In this document: positions 33,965 through 46,179 of the stretch, in pieces
Numbering within the stretch: position 1 is the stretch's first letter
Layout of the letters: each line of letters starts with the position of its first letter
NCBI GenBank assembly: GCA_001414485.1
Contig: LLEY01000013.1
Location: 124,001-188,000 of the forward strand
Length of the DNA stretch: 64,000 nucleotides
Source: Calycina herbarum
Taxonomy: Eukaryota > Ascomycota > Leotiomycetes > Helotiales > Pezizellaceae
Direction of reading: 5' to 3'
The notes under the pieces: generated by a model
Told to the model about the DNA's origin: nothing
Databases searched by the model: none
Seen by the model: only the letters and a program-made list of their open reading frames with translations
Translations under genes and position numbers: made by a program

Positions 33965-34969
33965 CTAACTCACAGAAGCATCCTCACCCTTCACCTTGCC
34001 CCCCTCGACAATCTTCCTCAACATTCCCATCTTCCGATCAAACCCCTCCATCAACTCCCTCATCTCATCCTCTCCCATACCCCTCTCCCCCTCCCTCCCA
34101 AGTTCCAACCCCCTCTCAAAATCCCCATTTATCGCATCCCCACCTATACCCTCAACCTTCAACATCAACCCCCCACCTCCCTTCCCTTCCTCCGAACCTT
34201 TGTCTTGGTCAAGGTTAGGTGCATTCTCAATCGCCGCATGCATAACCTGCCAATTAGGCGTCAGAGAATTGACCGCCGTGATGGAATCCCCTGTTTGCGA
34301 AATATCTATTATTATTGTTCTTTCCTCTTTTATTTTTGTTGTTGAGGGTGCTTCTTTTGTTTTCTTGGTCGAGGCCCTTGAGCTTTGGTGGGGTGATTTG
34401 AAGGTTGAGGAACTGGAGGAGGAATGGTCGCTTCTTGCGTCCTCTTCTTCTTCTTCAAAGGAGTTATGTAGGTCTGCGGATGTAGGAATATTATCGAGGA
34501 GGGAGGTAGTGAGGAGATCGGAGGTATCGTCGTCGCTGAATAGGTAGTGGATTTTATGCGGGTGGGCGGTACTTTTCGTTTTCAGGTCGTCGACTAAGAT
34601 GAAGAAGCCTTGGAAGTTCGTAGGTTGCTGCGGTACAACTTGGTCTTGGGATAGGGAAGGATCGTGAGGGGCGGAGAGATGCGAGGCTTGTTGTATTCGA
34701 GATGAGGAGGAGAGGATATTGGAGGTGGATGGAGCTTGGGTTATGATTGTTGGTCGGGTTTTCGATGGTGGTGGTGGCATTGCTTCTCTGTCCTTGTCTG
34801 CCTTGCTCTCTTCCTTCTCTTCGTTATTCCTTACTTCCCCAACATCTTCATTCATGGTTGTTGTGTTCTCGGATGGTTCTGTTTGTCCCGCTTTGGTCTC
34901 GTCTGCTGTCGCCGCAGGCGGATCTTTGCCCGGTCGAGGGGAGATTGGTATTGATGGCGTTGGCGACAT
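33965..34969 (-). CDS. Low-complexity acidic/Ser-rich protein, 334 aa, unknown function
   Basis: Intronless frame from ATG at 34969. Most of it is disordered: Pro/Thr/Glu-rich N-terminus, an acidic run EEEEEDARSD, a Ser run, and a Gly/Glu-rich C-terminus. Two ordered-looking blocks stand out: about 118-160 (GFFILVDDLKTK, then HPHKIHYLFSDDD) and about 221-250 (RTIIIDISQTGDSI, then NWQVMHAAIENAP). Two such blocks set in disorder suggest a conserved fungal regulatory or scaffold protein, but I do not recognise the family. No signal peptide or membrane helix is seen. Confidence 0.65.
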   Translation of the reverse strand: MSPTPSIPISPRPGKDPPAATADETKAGQTEPSENTTTMNEDVGEVRNNEEKEESKADKDREAMPPPPSKTRPTIITQAPSTSNILSSSSRIQQASHLSAPHDPSLSQDQVVPQQPTNFQGFFILVDDLKTKSTAHPHKIHYLFSDDDTSDLLTTSLLDNIPTSADLHNSFEEEEEDARSDHSSSSSSTFKSPHQSSRASTKKTKEAPSTTKIKEERTIIIDISQTGDSITAVNSLTPNWQVMHAAIENAPNLDQDKGSEEGKGGGGLMLKVEGIGGDAINGDFERGLELGREGERGMGEDEMRELMEGFDRKMGMLRKIVEGGKVKGEDASVS

Positions 34970-37225
34970 TGTGTTCTGTTTTATCTGCGGAAGGGCTGGG
35001 ATGGTTTGAAGGGTGAGGAGTTCATGAATTGTAGTTGTAGGAAGCTTAAGGTTGTAGGCACAAGGCTGAGAAGTGGGCCGAGGATCGCTATCAGGAGCTT
35101 ATCGCACGTGCTCCGCCTCGATTTACGGCCCCTGATCCAGATATTTTGTAGAAGTGGGTTTATATAAGACTTCTTTCCTTCACTCATCCTCTTTTTGGTT
35201 TGCGCGAAGCTTCAAGGATTTCCGACGAAGTCAGGGCAGCCGTTCAATTTTATCTTTGAATCAGTATTTGAATCTGTTTTGGTTTACTGGATAATTGTTG
35301 GCTTACTCGCAAGCTTTTTTTTGGCCCCTAAATATTTGCTTGGCTTATTTCAAGTTTGATGGCTTACTGGGTAAATGTTTGGCCGCCAAAAAGAGCGTCG
35401 TGAGTAAACTAGTATTTGTTAGCTTATCCGTTGTTTGGTAGCTTACCCGCAAAGTCTCATTTTTAGCCCCCAAATCTAGAACGGCTTACTTGGTAATTTT
35501 TTGAAGGCCAAAAGAGCGGCGAGTAAGCTGGTATTTCATGGCTTACTGCTGAGTTGGGTAAGCTATGCGAACTACTTTAAACAACTCAAACTCTTATGCG
35601 TATTGACAGCTAAAAGTACAATTCATACACTGGTTGATAAAGATGTTGTAAGATCCGCCATCCTCTTTCCCAACCGTGTAATAATTCTTATTGTTCATCT
35701 CAGAGGTCTCGTCGCGGAAAGAGAAATGCAAGTTGCCCATACCACTGAACAGTCAAATCTATGGGTTAGGTCGCACCTTCCTCCCTTTTCCCGTTGTTAG
35801 GTAGAAACTCGCGAGGAAGTCGTGCAGATCCCCCCCCCAACCTCTGATTTCAGCAACGAAAATACGGCCCACCAAACGAAAAGATGCAAATGAATTGACA
35901 GCTTTAAGATAACTTCTTACTTGAGGCCTTTGGTACAAAGGTCCTCTCCGAGTCACTTGAGCTCCAAGAATTCTCATGTTGTTTCTGCTGCACTGCTGAG
36001 TTCGGGTGTGGGATTTCATGATATTGCAGTCCACTGTCGCACTACTCACAAAAAATGATACTTGGTGCTCCATTTCAGGATCCAATTGATTGGAGGGATT
36101 TAATACACTCCCACTTGGAGCTTGGTCACCCAGTCCATGCTACACAATAAAGTATTGCACCCAATTTCGACTTCTCTTGGTTGGCTTGATTCATCCAGGT
36201 TTTAGTAACATCGAAAGGAGATATCCTTTCCCTCTTTAGGTTTAAGCTTGTTAAAGTCCAGGAGCTTCTTCTTATCAATTTCTTCTGCTGAAAAGCATCT
36301 GCTTAGAGATACTCAACACAGCAAAGTTGCCACACTTAATACCACCAACACTTTCACAATCCTCTTCAAAATCGGCATTTTATTCTGAATTATGTTTAAA
36401 GAGAGATTAAAATTGTAACTAAAAATGAAGCTCGCTTGCAGTACTTAATCATCTTCTTTTTGCCTATGACTTCCTCGATGGTTAAGCCAGCTCATCGCTG
36501 GCTACTGGGCCAGGTCCTTACAAACCTCTACAGTAACGACGTCATGTTTGAATTGAATTTTTTTGACAGAACACCGCTTCATTCCAATATTAATGATTCA
36601 GCTCTCGCTAAAAGACTTGCGTGGCTCTTTTGAGTGCCCGGGGGTATTGACGTGAGTGCTTCTCCAACTACGCTCTCCAAAGAAGCAGGTGTAAAGCATG
36701 AGATCTGAAACTGGGATAATATGTACCGGTTGGGGGTTGAAAATGTAATGAGTTTTCGGATTTCTTCAGTACGATGACTCCATTGAATACCTACTGATAC
36801 TAATGCTCTCCAACCAATGTTCACATACACTTTTGCTCACAATCTAATTGTGTTGGGAGTCTATGTATACCTAAATTCGTTGTATTTTGTGCAAGCAAAC
36901 GTAACTCATGAATAATCCCGAAAACAAGACCTGTGAAGATACTTGTATTTCGAGATCATTTCACATCAGTACAAAAAGATATCCGCATTACTTGGAAAAA
37001 TGCGAATTCTTTTTTCGATAACCAGTTTTAATCAAGACAAATCAGAAAGTCTAACCATTAGTTCAATTCAGAAAAACCAAATGTTTTATGCCTGCCCCAA
37101 GTTTTCAGTTTTTTAACGGTTTTCCAAACCCCTGACTACCAAGCCATCAAAGAATAGTAACGTAAATCAACCAACCACCCAACCCTTTCCTCCACCACTC
37201 ATTACAATCTCATTATCTTCCCTCT
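34970..37225. other. Intergenic with a duplicated GGCTTACT-rich tract
   Basis: The left part holds the promoter of the low-complexity protein gene. 35300-35565 carries a tandem duplication (separate entry). The rest, to 37225, is AT-rich with no supported frame or recognised element. Confidence 0.5.
35300..35565. repeat. Two tandem units of a 120-140 bp repeat with GGCTTACT motifs
   Basis: Unit 1 (about 35300-35426) and unit 2 (about 35440-35548) align in two halves: GCTTACYCGCAA...GCCCC, then GGCTTACT(G/T)GGTAA...GGCC...CCAAAAAGAGCG and TAGTATTT-like sequence. The following GGCTTACTGCTGAGTTGGGTAAGC is itself an imperfect inverted repeat. Confidence 0.7.
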
Positions 37226-37779
37226 CTATTTCAATCTTTCCCCCTTCCCCAAGGTGCCTTGACCATCCTTCTCCTCAACTACTTTCCCCTCACCACCTCC
37301 CACTCTTCCTATAATAATATACTCAGCAAGCATAGCAATAGGCACGACCACTACAAGGACTACAGCTCCTACTAAATACGTACTTAGTCAGTATAGATTC
37401 TCACAAATATGAAGACACTTCGAAATGGAGAGTTTTAGAATAACATACCAAGAGAAATAATCCCCGCAAATGTTAAAAAGAACCTCAGATAGAGCTGAAT
37501 AACTCCCAAAACGCCCCTAAGCCATATCTTCCTCCCCACCTCGTCGCTGAAGAGAAACTCAAATACGCATACCATAACCGACCATAACCACGATCGCGTC
37601 GGACTAGAAGTTTGTAATGGGGTTGAGGTTGGATTCGGGATTGAGGTTGAGGTTGGAGTTAAGAATGTTGCATTTATAAGTGGCGAAGGGGTATCGATGA
37701 TGACGTCGAAGCCGAAGGATATACTAAGAGATACGCTGCGTTGAAACATCCTTCCATGGAGGATGGTTCCTAAATTCAT
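37226..37779 (-). CDS. Small membrane protein, 158 aa, unknown function
   Basis: Two exons, 37779-37449 and 37371-37226, with a 77-bp intron. A Ser/Thr/Pro-rich N-terminal half precedes hydrophobic segments around SWLWSVMVCVFEFLF, LRFFLTFAGIISL and, across the splice, VGAVVLVVVVPIAMLAEY. It ends in a charged Gly/Lys/Glu tail. The splice falls inside the last membrane segment and preserves both frame and hydrophobicity, which supports the model. No family is recognised. Confidence 0.55.
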
Positions 37780-39011
37780 TTATGCGCTGGTGATGTGAAG
37801 CTGTCAAAATTAATCATTTCTTTTTCAACGAGGCAGTTGTCTTAGAGTTTGGAGGCTCGGGAATTTGAGTTGGTGCGAAGCTAAGTGTAATTAGCGGAGA
37901 TGACTGAATTATTTTGTCATTTTAACGACTAGTTATCTTCTAGTGTTAGTAGTGTTAGTTAGAGATTTAGGCGATACCAGGATACTTTCTTCCGAGAAAA
38001 AATTGGCATCACTTCTAGAGTCGGACACTTCCTTCGGTTATTGCTCTACTGCTTCGAGCGACTTTTCTAGGATGAGAGAATGACACAGAAAGTAATTAGC
38101 CATTATCGATTTCTCGCTCATTTGATCTCATCTAGTTGAACCCGCCATTCAGTAATTAGTAAAAATATAAATAAAGTATTATTCTTTTACTAGAATTTTA
38201 ATATCTAGTACTCAACTTCAGAGTTGGTATTACTCTAGGTTGAGAAATCATATCTCGACTCTAACTCTACATGTAAACGTCAAGCGAAGGATCGCTTGGG
38301 AGAAGTTCTCACACCACCAGCGGATATTGACATTCCCAGTAAGAAAAGGGCACGAAATAATTAAGATCTCAAGCATATGTAAAGCCTTCAAAAGTATCGA
38401 AGTGGACAGAGAACCTGTGTCTTCGCTTACCGAACCTTCGCCATGATTAAACGTTATCTTGTACCAAATCAAAAACAAATGAGGCATAGTCAAGAGATAC
38501 TGTGAAGAATCGTCTCCGCAGAAGAAGGCTTAAGAACTCTATCCACTCATGAATAGAAAGTGGAGACACACATCGGTTTAGGATTTGCAAGTTCAGTCTG
38601 GGTCCCTTGGCGAGAATGAAGCCTTGGGGCACAGTATCGCACTATTGATGAATAGCACACATCACCCACTCTTGGAACTCGTAAAAGACCCGTAATTTTT
38701 ACAAACCAAGCTCGCACGCAATTCAAACACCCAAGCTCGTCAACTATGAATGTCCTCTGCACATATCTTGGATCGACCCGACAAAACAAACATGGGAATA
38801 TTGACCCGCTATGAAGACAAGAAATGGATAGACTAATATCCATGACACCTACCATGTCATAAGTACTGACAATCCAGCATCACCTTTTACCAAAATCCTT
38901 AAATTATGCCGCCAAAGAGAAAATCACCCCCAAACCTCCGAGCTTGAAACCAAAACAAGCAGCAAGCGAAGAACCAGCACACGAACCCCTCAAAATCCAT
39001 CTCACAACACC
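37780..39011. other. AT-rich intergenic, nothing recognised
   Basis: Between the small membrane protein gene and the carbonic anhydrase pseudogene, with dense stops in all frames. The C/A-rich 100 bp before 39012 resembles a 5' leader and may be the remnant promoter of the pseudogene. Confidence 0.45.
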
Positions 39012-39805
39012 ATGACTTCCTCAGCCTTAACTCCGATACACGACTCCTTCTTGGAAAAGAACAAAACCTACGCCTCAACCTTCACACAAGGCCATCTCCC
39101 CCTCCCACCAAGAAAGAAATACGGAATCGGTACATCTACATATACCACCATCTACCTCCATCTACCTCCATCTCCTTCCCCTTCGCCTTCCCAAGAATTA
39201 AAACAAAGTGCTCACGTCTAAATAGTAACCTACATAGACGCACGCCTCCACCCCTCCCAAGCATCCGGTATCTCCCTCGGAGACGCGCATATAATCAGTA
39301 ACGCAGGAGCTTCGGCCCTTGATGCTTTGCGCTCCTTAGGTTTGTATCCCGAGTTCTTCATATCTCTTTTTAGGAGGATCGAGACACGGTTTCCGCAGAC
39401 GAATCACTTCCTCCCCCTTCAACCCTCTTTCCGCCCGATTTTCCTCAAACTCACTTCTAAGAAAACTAAGACTGACTCCAAGATCACCCCTAGTAATATC
39501 CCAACAACTCCTCGGCACCTAAGAAATTATCCTGATGAAACATACCAGTTGTGGGATGCTAACTTTTACAAACGATATCGCAACCTCACTCGTGAAAAAG
39601 AATTTAGGCGAGGATAGCATACATAAATTACAACATAGATTCATTCGTAGGTGGGGAGGGGAACTTCCAGCCCTTCCCGGATCTCGAGGTGGCTGTGAGG
39701 AGTAATGTGAGATTTCTGAAGGAGAATAAATTGATACCTGATGAGGTGGTGATTTCAGGGTGGGTTTATGAGGTTGAGAATGGAGGTGTTCGGAAGATTG
39801 TGTAG
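39012..39805 (+). pseudogene. Broken beta-carbonic anhydrase paralogue
   Basis: A diverged copy of the gene at 31998-32649 on the opposite strand. Exon-like parts are 39012-39129, 39226-39339 and 39494-39805. It keeps ASTFTQGHLPLPP, SGISLGDAHIISNAG, LVISQQLLGT and EVVISGWVYEVENGG. Damage is multiple: the zinc-binding Cys of CMDAR is Tyr (YIDAR), an in-frame TAA follows LGT at 39520-39522, HTGCG is HTSCG, and a frameshift lies near 39655. The first intron is at the same place as in the intact gene. A second, 154-bp GT-AG intron-like insertion (39340-39493) is absent from the intact copy. It cannot encode an active enzyme. Confidence 0.88.
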
Positions 39806-42220
39806 GGATTTGGGGGGAAGGGGTTAGATGGTAAATTATATTGAGATGAATTCTTTGTTTTTTTACTCTATCTTATTAGAAACTTTGGAATATTAAGTAT
39901 ATATTTGTACACGGGAGAGAGAGAGATGGGGTTCCTACTGCTTACTATTTTAAAAATAAATTAGTACCACAGTATCTCGAAGCTATTTAAAATCAATGCC
40001 GACTAGAGACGCGGACGAAATATTATGTAGATGAATAGATGACGGCGCTGGTCTTGAGCGTGGGGTTTTAATTTCTTAGTTCATGCTATTTGGAATATGA
40101 GGTAGGGAAAATGTATAACCTCTGAGAAGTAGTTATTTTTAGGAATTTCGTGAGAAGTTGGAATAATACCTTGTATTACATATTTAAAAGAGTGGGGATA
40201 GATAACATCTACTGGATAATATTCTCTGAGAAGATTAGAATAATTGAATTAGTTGAATAGCATTTAGAGATTTATGAAGTATTTATCTGATAGTATTCTT
40301 GGAGGGATGATTTAGGTGACAAGAGCAGAAGTCAATTCTCTGCTCTAGAGGAAAATTCATATATTTTCTTCTCATCTTAACTTTTCGTCCTCGCGTGCTC
40401 TTTTCGTCCTCTTTTCATCCTCTCTCCCTCTCTTTTTCACAAAAGATGGCGAACTCAAAAAAGACGAATGCTCCTAGAAAAAAATGGTTCTACACCCCTT
40501 AACCTAATAGCGAATAAAACAAGCTTTCCATCTAGATTGATCTCGACATGGTTTCTCGTATTAATAATGGGGTTTCGGGTTTCGACCACGGGGATGAAAC
40601 CAAAGTGGGTGTGAGGTGAGAAGGGAGGTAAGCAAGCGTGTGTGAGAGTGAGAGTGAGATAGACGGTGAGTGATTTTTACACAGCCACGTTTGAGAAACG
40701 GGTTTTTTCAGCTGGGTCGGTTGGTACTTTCTTTTCTCTTTCCAATATGGGTTACTCATGAGATCAACGGAGTATTTTCCTGGCTGAATGATCGTTGTGA
40801 AGTTGGTTGGCTGTTCTGGGTCGATGGATGGCCTGAGAAGGAAAGAAGCTTGCGTGGCGCCTGTGGGGCTATGCGGGAGATCGGTGGGTGGCGGAAGCTT
40901 GTTTTCTAGTGAGAGGCTTCTTTCTCCGCGGTTCTGTCAACTCTTCAAATTGAGGCTTGGCATTTCTATCCCATCTCGAAGTTGTACATACCTTTGAAAT
41001 CGTGAATTGTTGCGATATTGAGGCTTGATTCGTCCGAAATTAAGCAAAAAATACGAGCGCCAAGAGAGACAAATCGGGGTTTGGACGACCCCTGAAATGC
41101 AAGACACCGGGGAAGGATCCAAACATTCAGGGGCGTGCATTGGTGGTACTTGTACTGTCAGGATTTCGTCTCACTTTCTGCAGTGAGAGAGTCGTCCGAG
41201 GAGACTGCTGTGGTCCGATGTGGCTAGACAGGGCAATGCGAGTCGAGGACACTAAAAGATGATTACGTGGAATGGAAAAATAGGCGCTGTTTTGTGACCC
41301 AAGTCTCTGCTTTGGAATCGGACACTTTTCTCCACGTCTTTGTTGGTTGTCTTGAAAATGGCTGTGTTAGGTGCGATGATTGGTCATAAATAAAGCGTGA
41401 CGGTGGGCGGCTTCTCAAACACGCCCATGGCTGCATCATAATATCCCGCAGATCCAAGGGGGAGTCGTGTCCAGGTATAAGTCTTGGCTTGCGAAGCTGT
41501 GGCGAGGGAAATGAAGCATTTTCTGTTCTGTTTTTTTATTTCAAATCTCGAATTGATTCCAGTTGTTGATTGATTTAACCTTTTTCCACGTCCGTCGTCA
41601 TTGTGGGTGCCAAGTAGCCTTGGAAGATCCGGGGGCGGCCTTTACCTTTGTTGATTGGAGGCTTGGAGGCTTGGAGGCTTGGCTGCGCTGTCAGATGAAA
41701 GCTACAATTGTTGGAAATAGCTGCTTCTAGATCGTCTTCTATTCGTTGTGTACAGGACACTGCAAGGAGGCGAAGTACCTGCTACTTCCTTCCTGTTTGT
41801 ACCTCAACTCGTCGTCATCAACTCGCCTCCCAGCAGCAGCATAGCACCACTTTCCACCAATACTCTACCTACGAGCACCGGGTATTGCACTACTCACCAC
41901 CACCACCACCACCACCACCTAAGCGCGAAGGATCGGTTTGATAACCTTACCTACGGGCTGGTTCCTGCCACCAACCGACACTTCGACTCGAAGCTACTAG
42001 TAGCTACCTTTGCTTCCGACTCCAACAAAGTACCTATACCTCAAAGTCTGCGCCACTGGCCTGTCATTACCTTCGGAACTTGCAGCACCTCTTTCTCTCC
42101 CCTCATTCACTTGCACCTAATATAATACTTCCTTTCTTCCTTTGATTCACGCCCGACCTGGCCATCTCACTTTCTGTGCTTACATCTCCTTAATTCTCCC
42201 TTCCTTTCCTCTCCGCGACC
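39806..42220. other. Intergenic; AT-rich left, leader-like right
   Basis: 39.8-40.5 kb is AT-rich and stop-dense. 40.5-41.7 kb has only short, unconvincing frames. From 41740 to 42220 the plus strand is C-rich with a CACCACC microsatellite at about 41895-41920, fitting the long 5' leader of the aspartic protease gene. Confidence 0.45.
41895..41920 (+). repeat. CAC trinucleotide microsatellite
   Basis: About eight consecutive CAC triplets lie in the presumed 5' leader of the aspartic protease gene. Confidence 0.85.
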
Positions 42221-43916
42221 ATGGCGAAACTCACCACTGCACTTTTGCTCCTCCTCGCCATCATCTCCTCGGTCGTCGCAAATACGGTTCAGATGGACAT
42301 TGCTCGAAATGAAGCTGCAAAGGAAGAGCAATTATCCCGTCGTCAAATCTACAATCGCGATCTCCACCGTCTGAAGGCTCGCGCTGGAACCGTCACGGCC
42401 GATCTGGGAAATGCTGCTACCGCTGGACTGTACTTTGCAAATATTTCAGTTGGAACACCCGCTCAAACATTGATGGTTCAAATTGATACTGGAAGTTCCG
42501 ATGTCTGGATCCCAAGTAGCGCCAATGCCTTTTGTGCCGCTCCTGCAGCGCAGGGTGGTGGATGTGATGGGGGAACTTGTAAGTTGCTTTTCTTTTTCTG
42601 GTCAATCCAACAGCAGATGCTAATATGATGAAATAGTCAGAGCGAGCTCTTCCTCCACCTTCCAGACGGTTGGTCAAGGCGAGTTTAATATTTCCTATGT
42701 TGACGAGACGGGTGTGACGGGCGATTATTTCCAAGACACTTTCTCTATCGGAGGCGCTACCATTCAACAATTCGAGATGGGTTTGGCCAACGATGGGACG
42801 ATTGGTACTGGAATTTTGGGAATTGGTTATAACAACTCGGAGGCAAATGTGGATTCTGGAAACGGGACCATCTATGCCAACTTGCCATACGCTCTTGTTG
42901 ACCAGGGGTTAATCAACACCGAGGCGTACAGTTTGTGGTTGAATGATCTTGGTAAGTTGGAAGTTCCCCCATGTCAAAGTTTCAAAGCTAACTGTTTTCT
43001 AGAATCAAGCACCGGCTCCGTTCTTTTTGGTGGTATCGACAAGACCAAATACCAAGGTGACCTTCAATCCATCAATATCTATCCCGGTCGAAGAAGTAAA
43101 CAAGTCACTTCATTCACAGTCGCCTTGACTTCACTTTCAGCAACCAGCAGTTCTGGGACCGATATGCTCACACCAGCAAACTATGCAGCTGCAGTAATTT
43201 TAGACTCGGGAACCACCATCACTCTACTCCCAGATACACTCGCAGCCATGGTCTTCAAAGAGCTAGGCGCAACAGTCAACACCCGACTCGGAGCTACCAT
43301 CGTACCTTGTGATCTCCAAAAGAACACAGGAACCATCAACTATGGATTTGGTGGGGCAGGAGGACCAATTGTTAAAGTCGCCGTCTCCGAACTTGTCCTC
43401 CCTCTAACTCTCACTAATGGCCAATCACCAAAATATACCAATGGACAAACAGCTTGTCAACTCGGTATCCAAGCCGCTGGGGATCTCCCAATCTTACTTG
43501 GAGATACCTTCCTCAGATCCGCATACGTTGTTTATGATTTGGTCAACAACCGCATCGCTCTCGGACAAACAAATTTCAACGTTACTAGCTCGGATATCGT
43601 TCCCTTCCCCAGCTCTGGTGCACCAATTCCATCAGCCTCTTTTGCTCCAAATGAAGCTGCTGTGACGCAAACCGCGACCGGACTTCCAAAGGTTACTGCT
43701 AATCCCACGAAGGCTGGTAGTGACGCGACTCCTACTTTCAACCCCTCTGCAACAGGCTTGAATGCTGCTAGTGGATTTGCGGCCACAGCAACCTCGTCTT
43801 CGACAAAGAAGAGCGCTGGAAACCAGGGATCTCAACCTTTTGCTTGGTCGAATGTCTTTGTTGGGGTGGTTGGTTCGATTATGATGGGACTTGGTGGGGG
43901 GATGTTTTTGTTGTGA
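42221..43916 (+). CDS. GPI-anchored aspartic protease (yapsin-like)
   Basis: Pepsin-family (A1) endopeptidase at the cell surface or wall. Three exons, 42221-42578, 42637-42951 and 43003-43916, encode 528 aa. The signal peptide is residues 1-20 (ALLLLLAIISSVVA). A propeptide with dibasic/RR sites follows (to about 55). Catalytic Asp residues sit in IDTGSSDVW (89) and LDSGTTITL (about 292). The ILGIGYNN and LPILLGDTFLRSAYVVYDL blocks are typical of yapsins. A Ser/Thr/Ala-rich stalk leads to a hydrophobic C-terminus (NVFVGVVGSIMMGLGGG) after a small-residue region, a GPI-attachment signal. The second intron is 51 nt and stop-free, so retention would add 17 in-frame residues. Confidence 0.92.
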
Positions 43917-45510
43917 AGTTGAGTTTGATTTGACGAATCTGCATTTTCGGTTGGCGTTGGGGAAACAAATACCTGGGGCGCATGGCATGATGTATAAAGC
44001 ATACTGCATTGGGGGTAGATACATGGCTTTCTTCATCTGAAGTTTATACCAATGGCGTTTCTTTCTTGTTTAGGGGAGGATGGAAAAGATCCAACAGGAT
44101 AGTAGGAGAGATGGGCAGATTGTTTGTTTTCTTTTGTATAGCGGGTTGTCACTAGATGAGATTCAAATGAGATGAAATGAAAAAGACATAATGTGTTTAT
44201 TTGCTTCATTCTCTGGGGGATTCATAGAATGGATGTACTTGTTTTTTTCTTTCTTTCTATCTTTGTGGTTTGAGCTAGAAGTAGCCTCGACAGACACCCA
44301 CCCGGTGGACGGACATCTTATAAGTAATGGCACCGGGAAAAAAGGAATCTGACTTTCCACTTGATATAGTACCGTAAAACGTAAACGTCATTCAAAGAGC
44401 TACATCGCTAGAGTACTATTGATTAGACTAGACCTCCTCTGCCTCGATTTTTTTGTACATTTTTCCTTTCTTTCCCTTTCTTTCTAACCGCGTTATACTA
44501 AGATATATATATACTTACTTTAAAAATGGATGGGGTCCGCTGATTCGCGCTACTTTATTTTATCTATCCGGGTGGTGGAGAAGGTGGGAGGATGAACATA
44601 AACGGGGGATGTGAAGGTAAAGGTAAGTAAGTAAGTTATCTGATTTTGATTTTTGATTTTTGATTTTGTTTCTAGATGATATAAGTGATGAGTCTTGGCG
44701 AGGAATTTTGTTCTATGAATAGTTTGGAAATTCTTTGGAAATTCTTTGTAGAGTTTTATAGGTTTTTAACAGGTATTTTTAAGGAGAGGGGATAGAGGGA
44801 GGGAGAGGGGATAGGAAGAGAAGGAGAGGATGAAGTAAGTAGAAAGTAAATAATTTTATAATAGATATCTAAGATTTAGATACGAGTATAGAGTAAAAAG
44901 ATACTTACTACTCGTATATATCTAGGTTTTTTCTCTCTTATATATATTCCGTGTCTATAACAGCCCTGTAGGAGTAGAGTAAAGAAGTAGTCTATTCGTA
45001 GTATCAACGCGAATACTAAGGTAAGGAGAGAAGCAGAGAGTGTGGTCGCTCTCGCTCTATTTAACTACGCTAAGCGAATTCTCGGTAGAATCTTAGGAAA
45101 GCATAGAATATAACTAGAACTGTTATACTACCCTCTCTTTTATACCCCTCTTATACGGTCTGGTCTATGGCTCTCTAAAGAGTAAGCAGCAGTCTATTCA
45201 TAGTACTCTAATTACCTTACTTCCTTACTCTATATAACGCTTAAGCCTTTCCTTAAGCGCTTCCTGCCTTTGTATTACGTGTTATAGTGTGTTACGGGCC
45301 GAATACAATGAGGTCAATGGATAAGGTGGTCTTATTACAAAGAGAATTAACTAAGGAAGGAAGTCTATTCTACGTGCGAGGAAAGGGGTTTTGTACGCAT
45401 AGGCCACATGTAATTACCGGTTGTTGGGACGATGTTGGAACCCCTTGCGTCGAGGTCACGTTTTGTACGAAGGTCGATAGACCGAGTACTCTTCGGGTGT
45501 AAACCGTCAC

Positions 45511-45640
45511 AAAGGCAATGGCAATGGCAATAGAAGGCACAATGACAATGGCTATGGGAATAGCACCAATGGAAAACACAATAGCAATGGGAAACACAAT
45601 AGCTATGGCAATAGCACCACTGACAATGGAATAGAATGGG
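45511..45640. repeat. Degenerate CAATGG/CAATAG hexamer tract
   Basis: Repeated ACAATGGC, GGCAATAG and AACACAATAG words form a low-complexity array inside the retroelement remnant. Confidence 0.75.
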
Positions 45641-46018
45641 TCCGGACAGCAGCTGTGGCAGCCCCTGTTTCTAAGGAAAAGAGACAGCGATAGAGAGAGG
45701 AAGGGAGATGCGTGCGTTGTGGTAGTAAAACGCACTAGGTAAAGGGTTGTACTTACCAGCCAACGGTAGACAGCGACTCGGATTCTGACGCCAGTGTTAT
45801 ACGTGCGAAGGCAATACGTGCCAGCTCTGTACGATTTGAACCCAACCCTCTGGATAAGCCAGGAGCGCCGCTAAGACGTCTAAAGACGACTATAGTTCGG
45901 ACGGGCCTAGAATATGGGAAAGACAGTAACGATGACGAGGATAGGTATTAAATCCTCCTTAAAGAAGCAATGGCAATGACCTCTGAGAGGACAGGAGGGC
46001 AGGAGAGGAGGGGGATAA

Positions 46019-46179
46019 TGTGACGGTTTATAACCGTGTTCTTTGCTAGGTCACGTGACCTGCGCCTGTAGCGTCTATCTGTGCGAAGGAGAGCTTATCT
46101 CTTCCTTCCTTCCTCAATCTACCTCCTTGTAACACAACTCTCTACTTGTACTTGACCTCTTTACAAGCAGCCCGTAACA
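46019..46179 (+). mobile_element. Putative 3' LTR
   Basis: Starts TGTGACGG directly after a polypurine tract and ends CCGTAACA, near-inverted ends as in LTRs. It contains a GGTCACGTGACC palindrome near 46053. A matching 5' LTR was not found in the window. Confidence 0.6.

Larger units (their letters stand above)
45287..46179 (+). mobile_element. Degenerate LTR-retrotransposon remnant (Gag end, polypurine tract, LTR)
   Basis: The frame at 45703-45957 reads a zinc knuckle (RCVRCGSKTH, then a TAG, then VKGC), i.e. the CX2CX4HX4C pattern of retroviral-type Gag. An acidic DSDSDSD tail follows and it stops at a TAA. Upstream is a repetitive CAATGG-type stretch (45511-45640). After the Gag-like end, a purine tract (GGAGAGGAGGGGGATAA) abuts a 161-bp segment starting TGTGACGG and ending CCGTAACA, the structure of a 3' LTR. 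The internal pol region and the 5' LTR are missing. In-frame stops mark it as inactive. Confidence 0.65.

Noticed and set aside
34719..35016. Plus-strand frames rich in Val/Trp/Ser
   Set aside because: They are antisense to the well-supported low-complexity protein gene and mirror its codons.
41748..42125. Protein with a poly-His tract
   Set aside because: The His run is the CAC microsatellite; the stretch fits the 5' leader of the aspartic protease gene.
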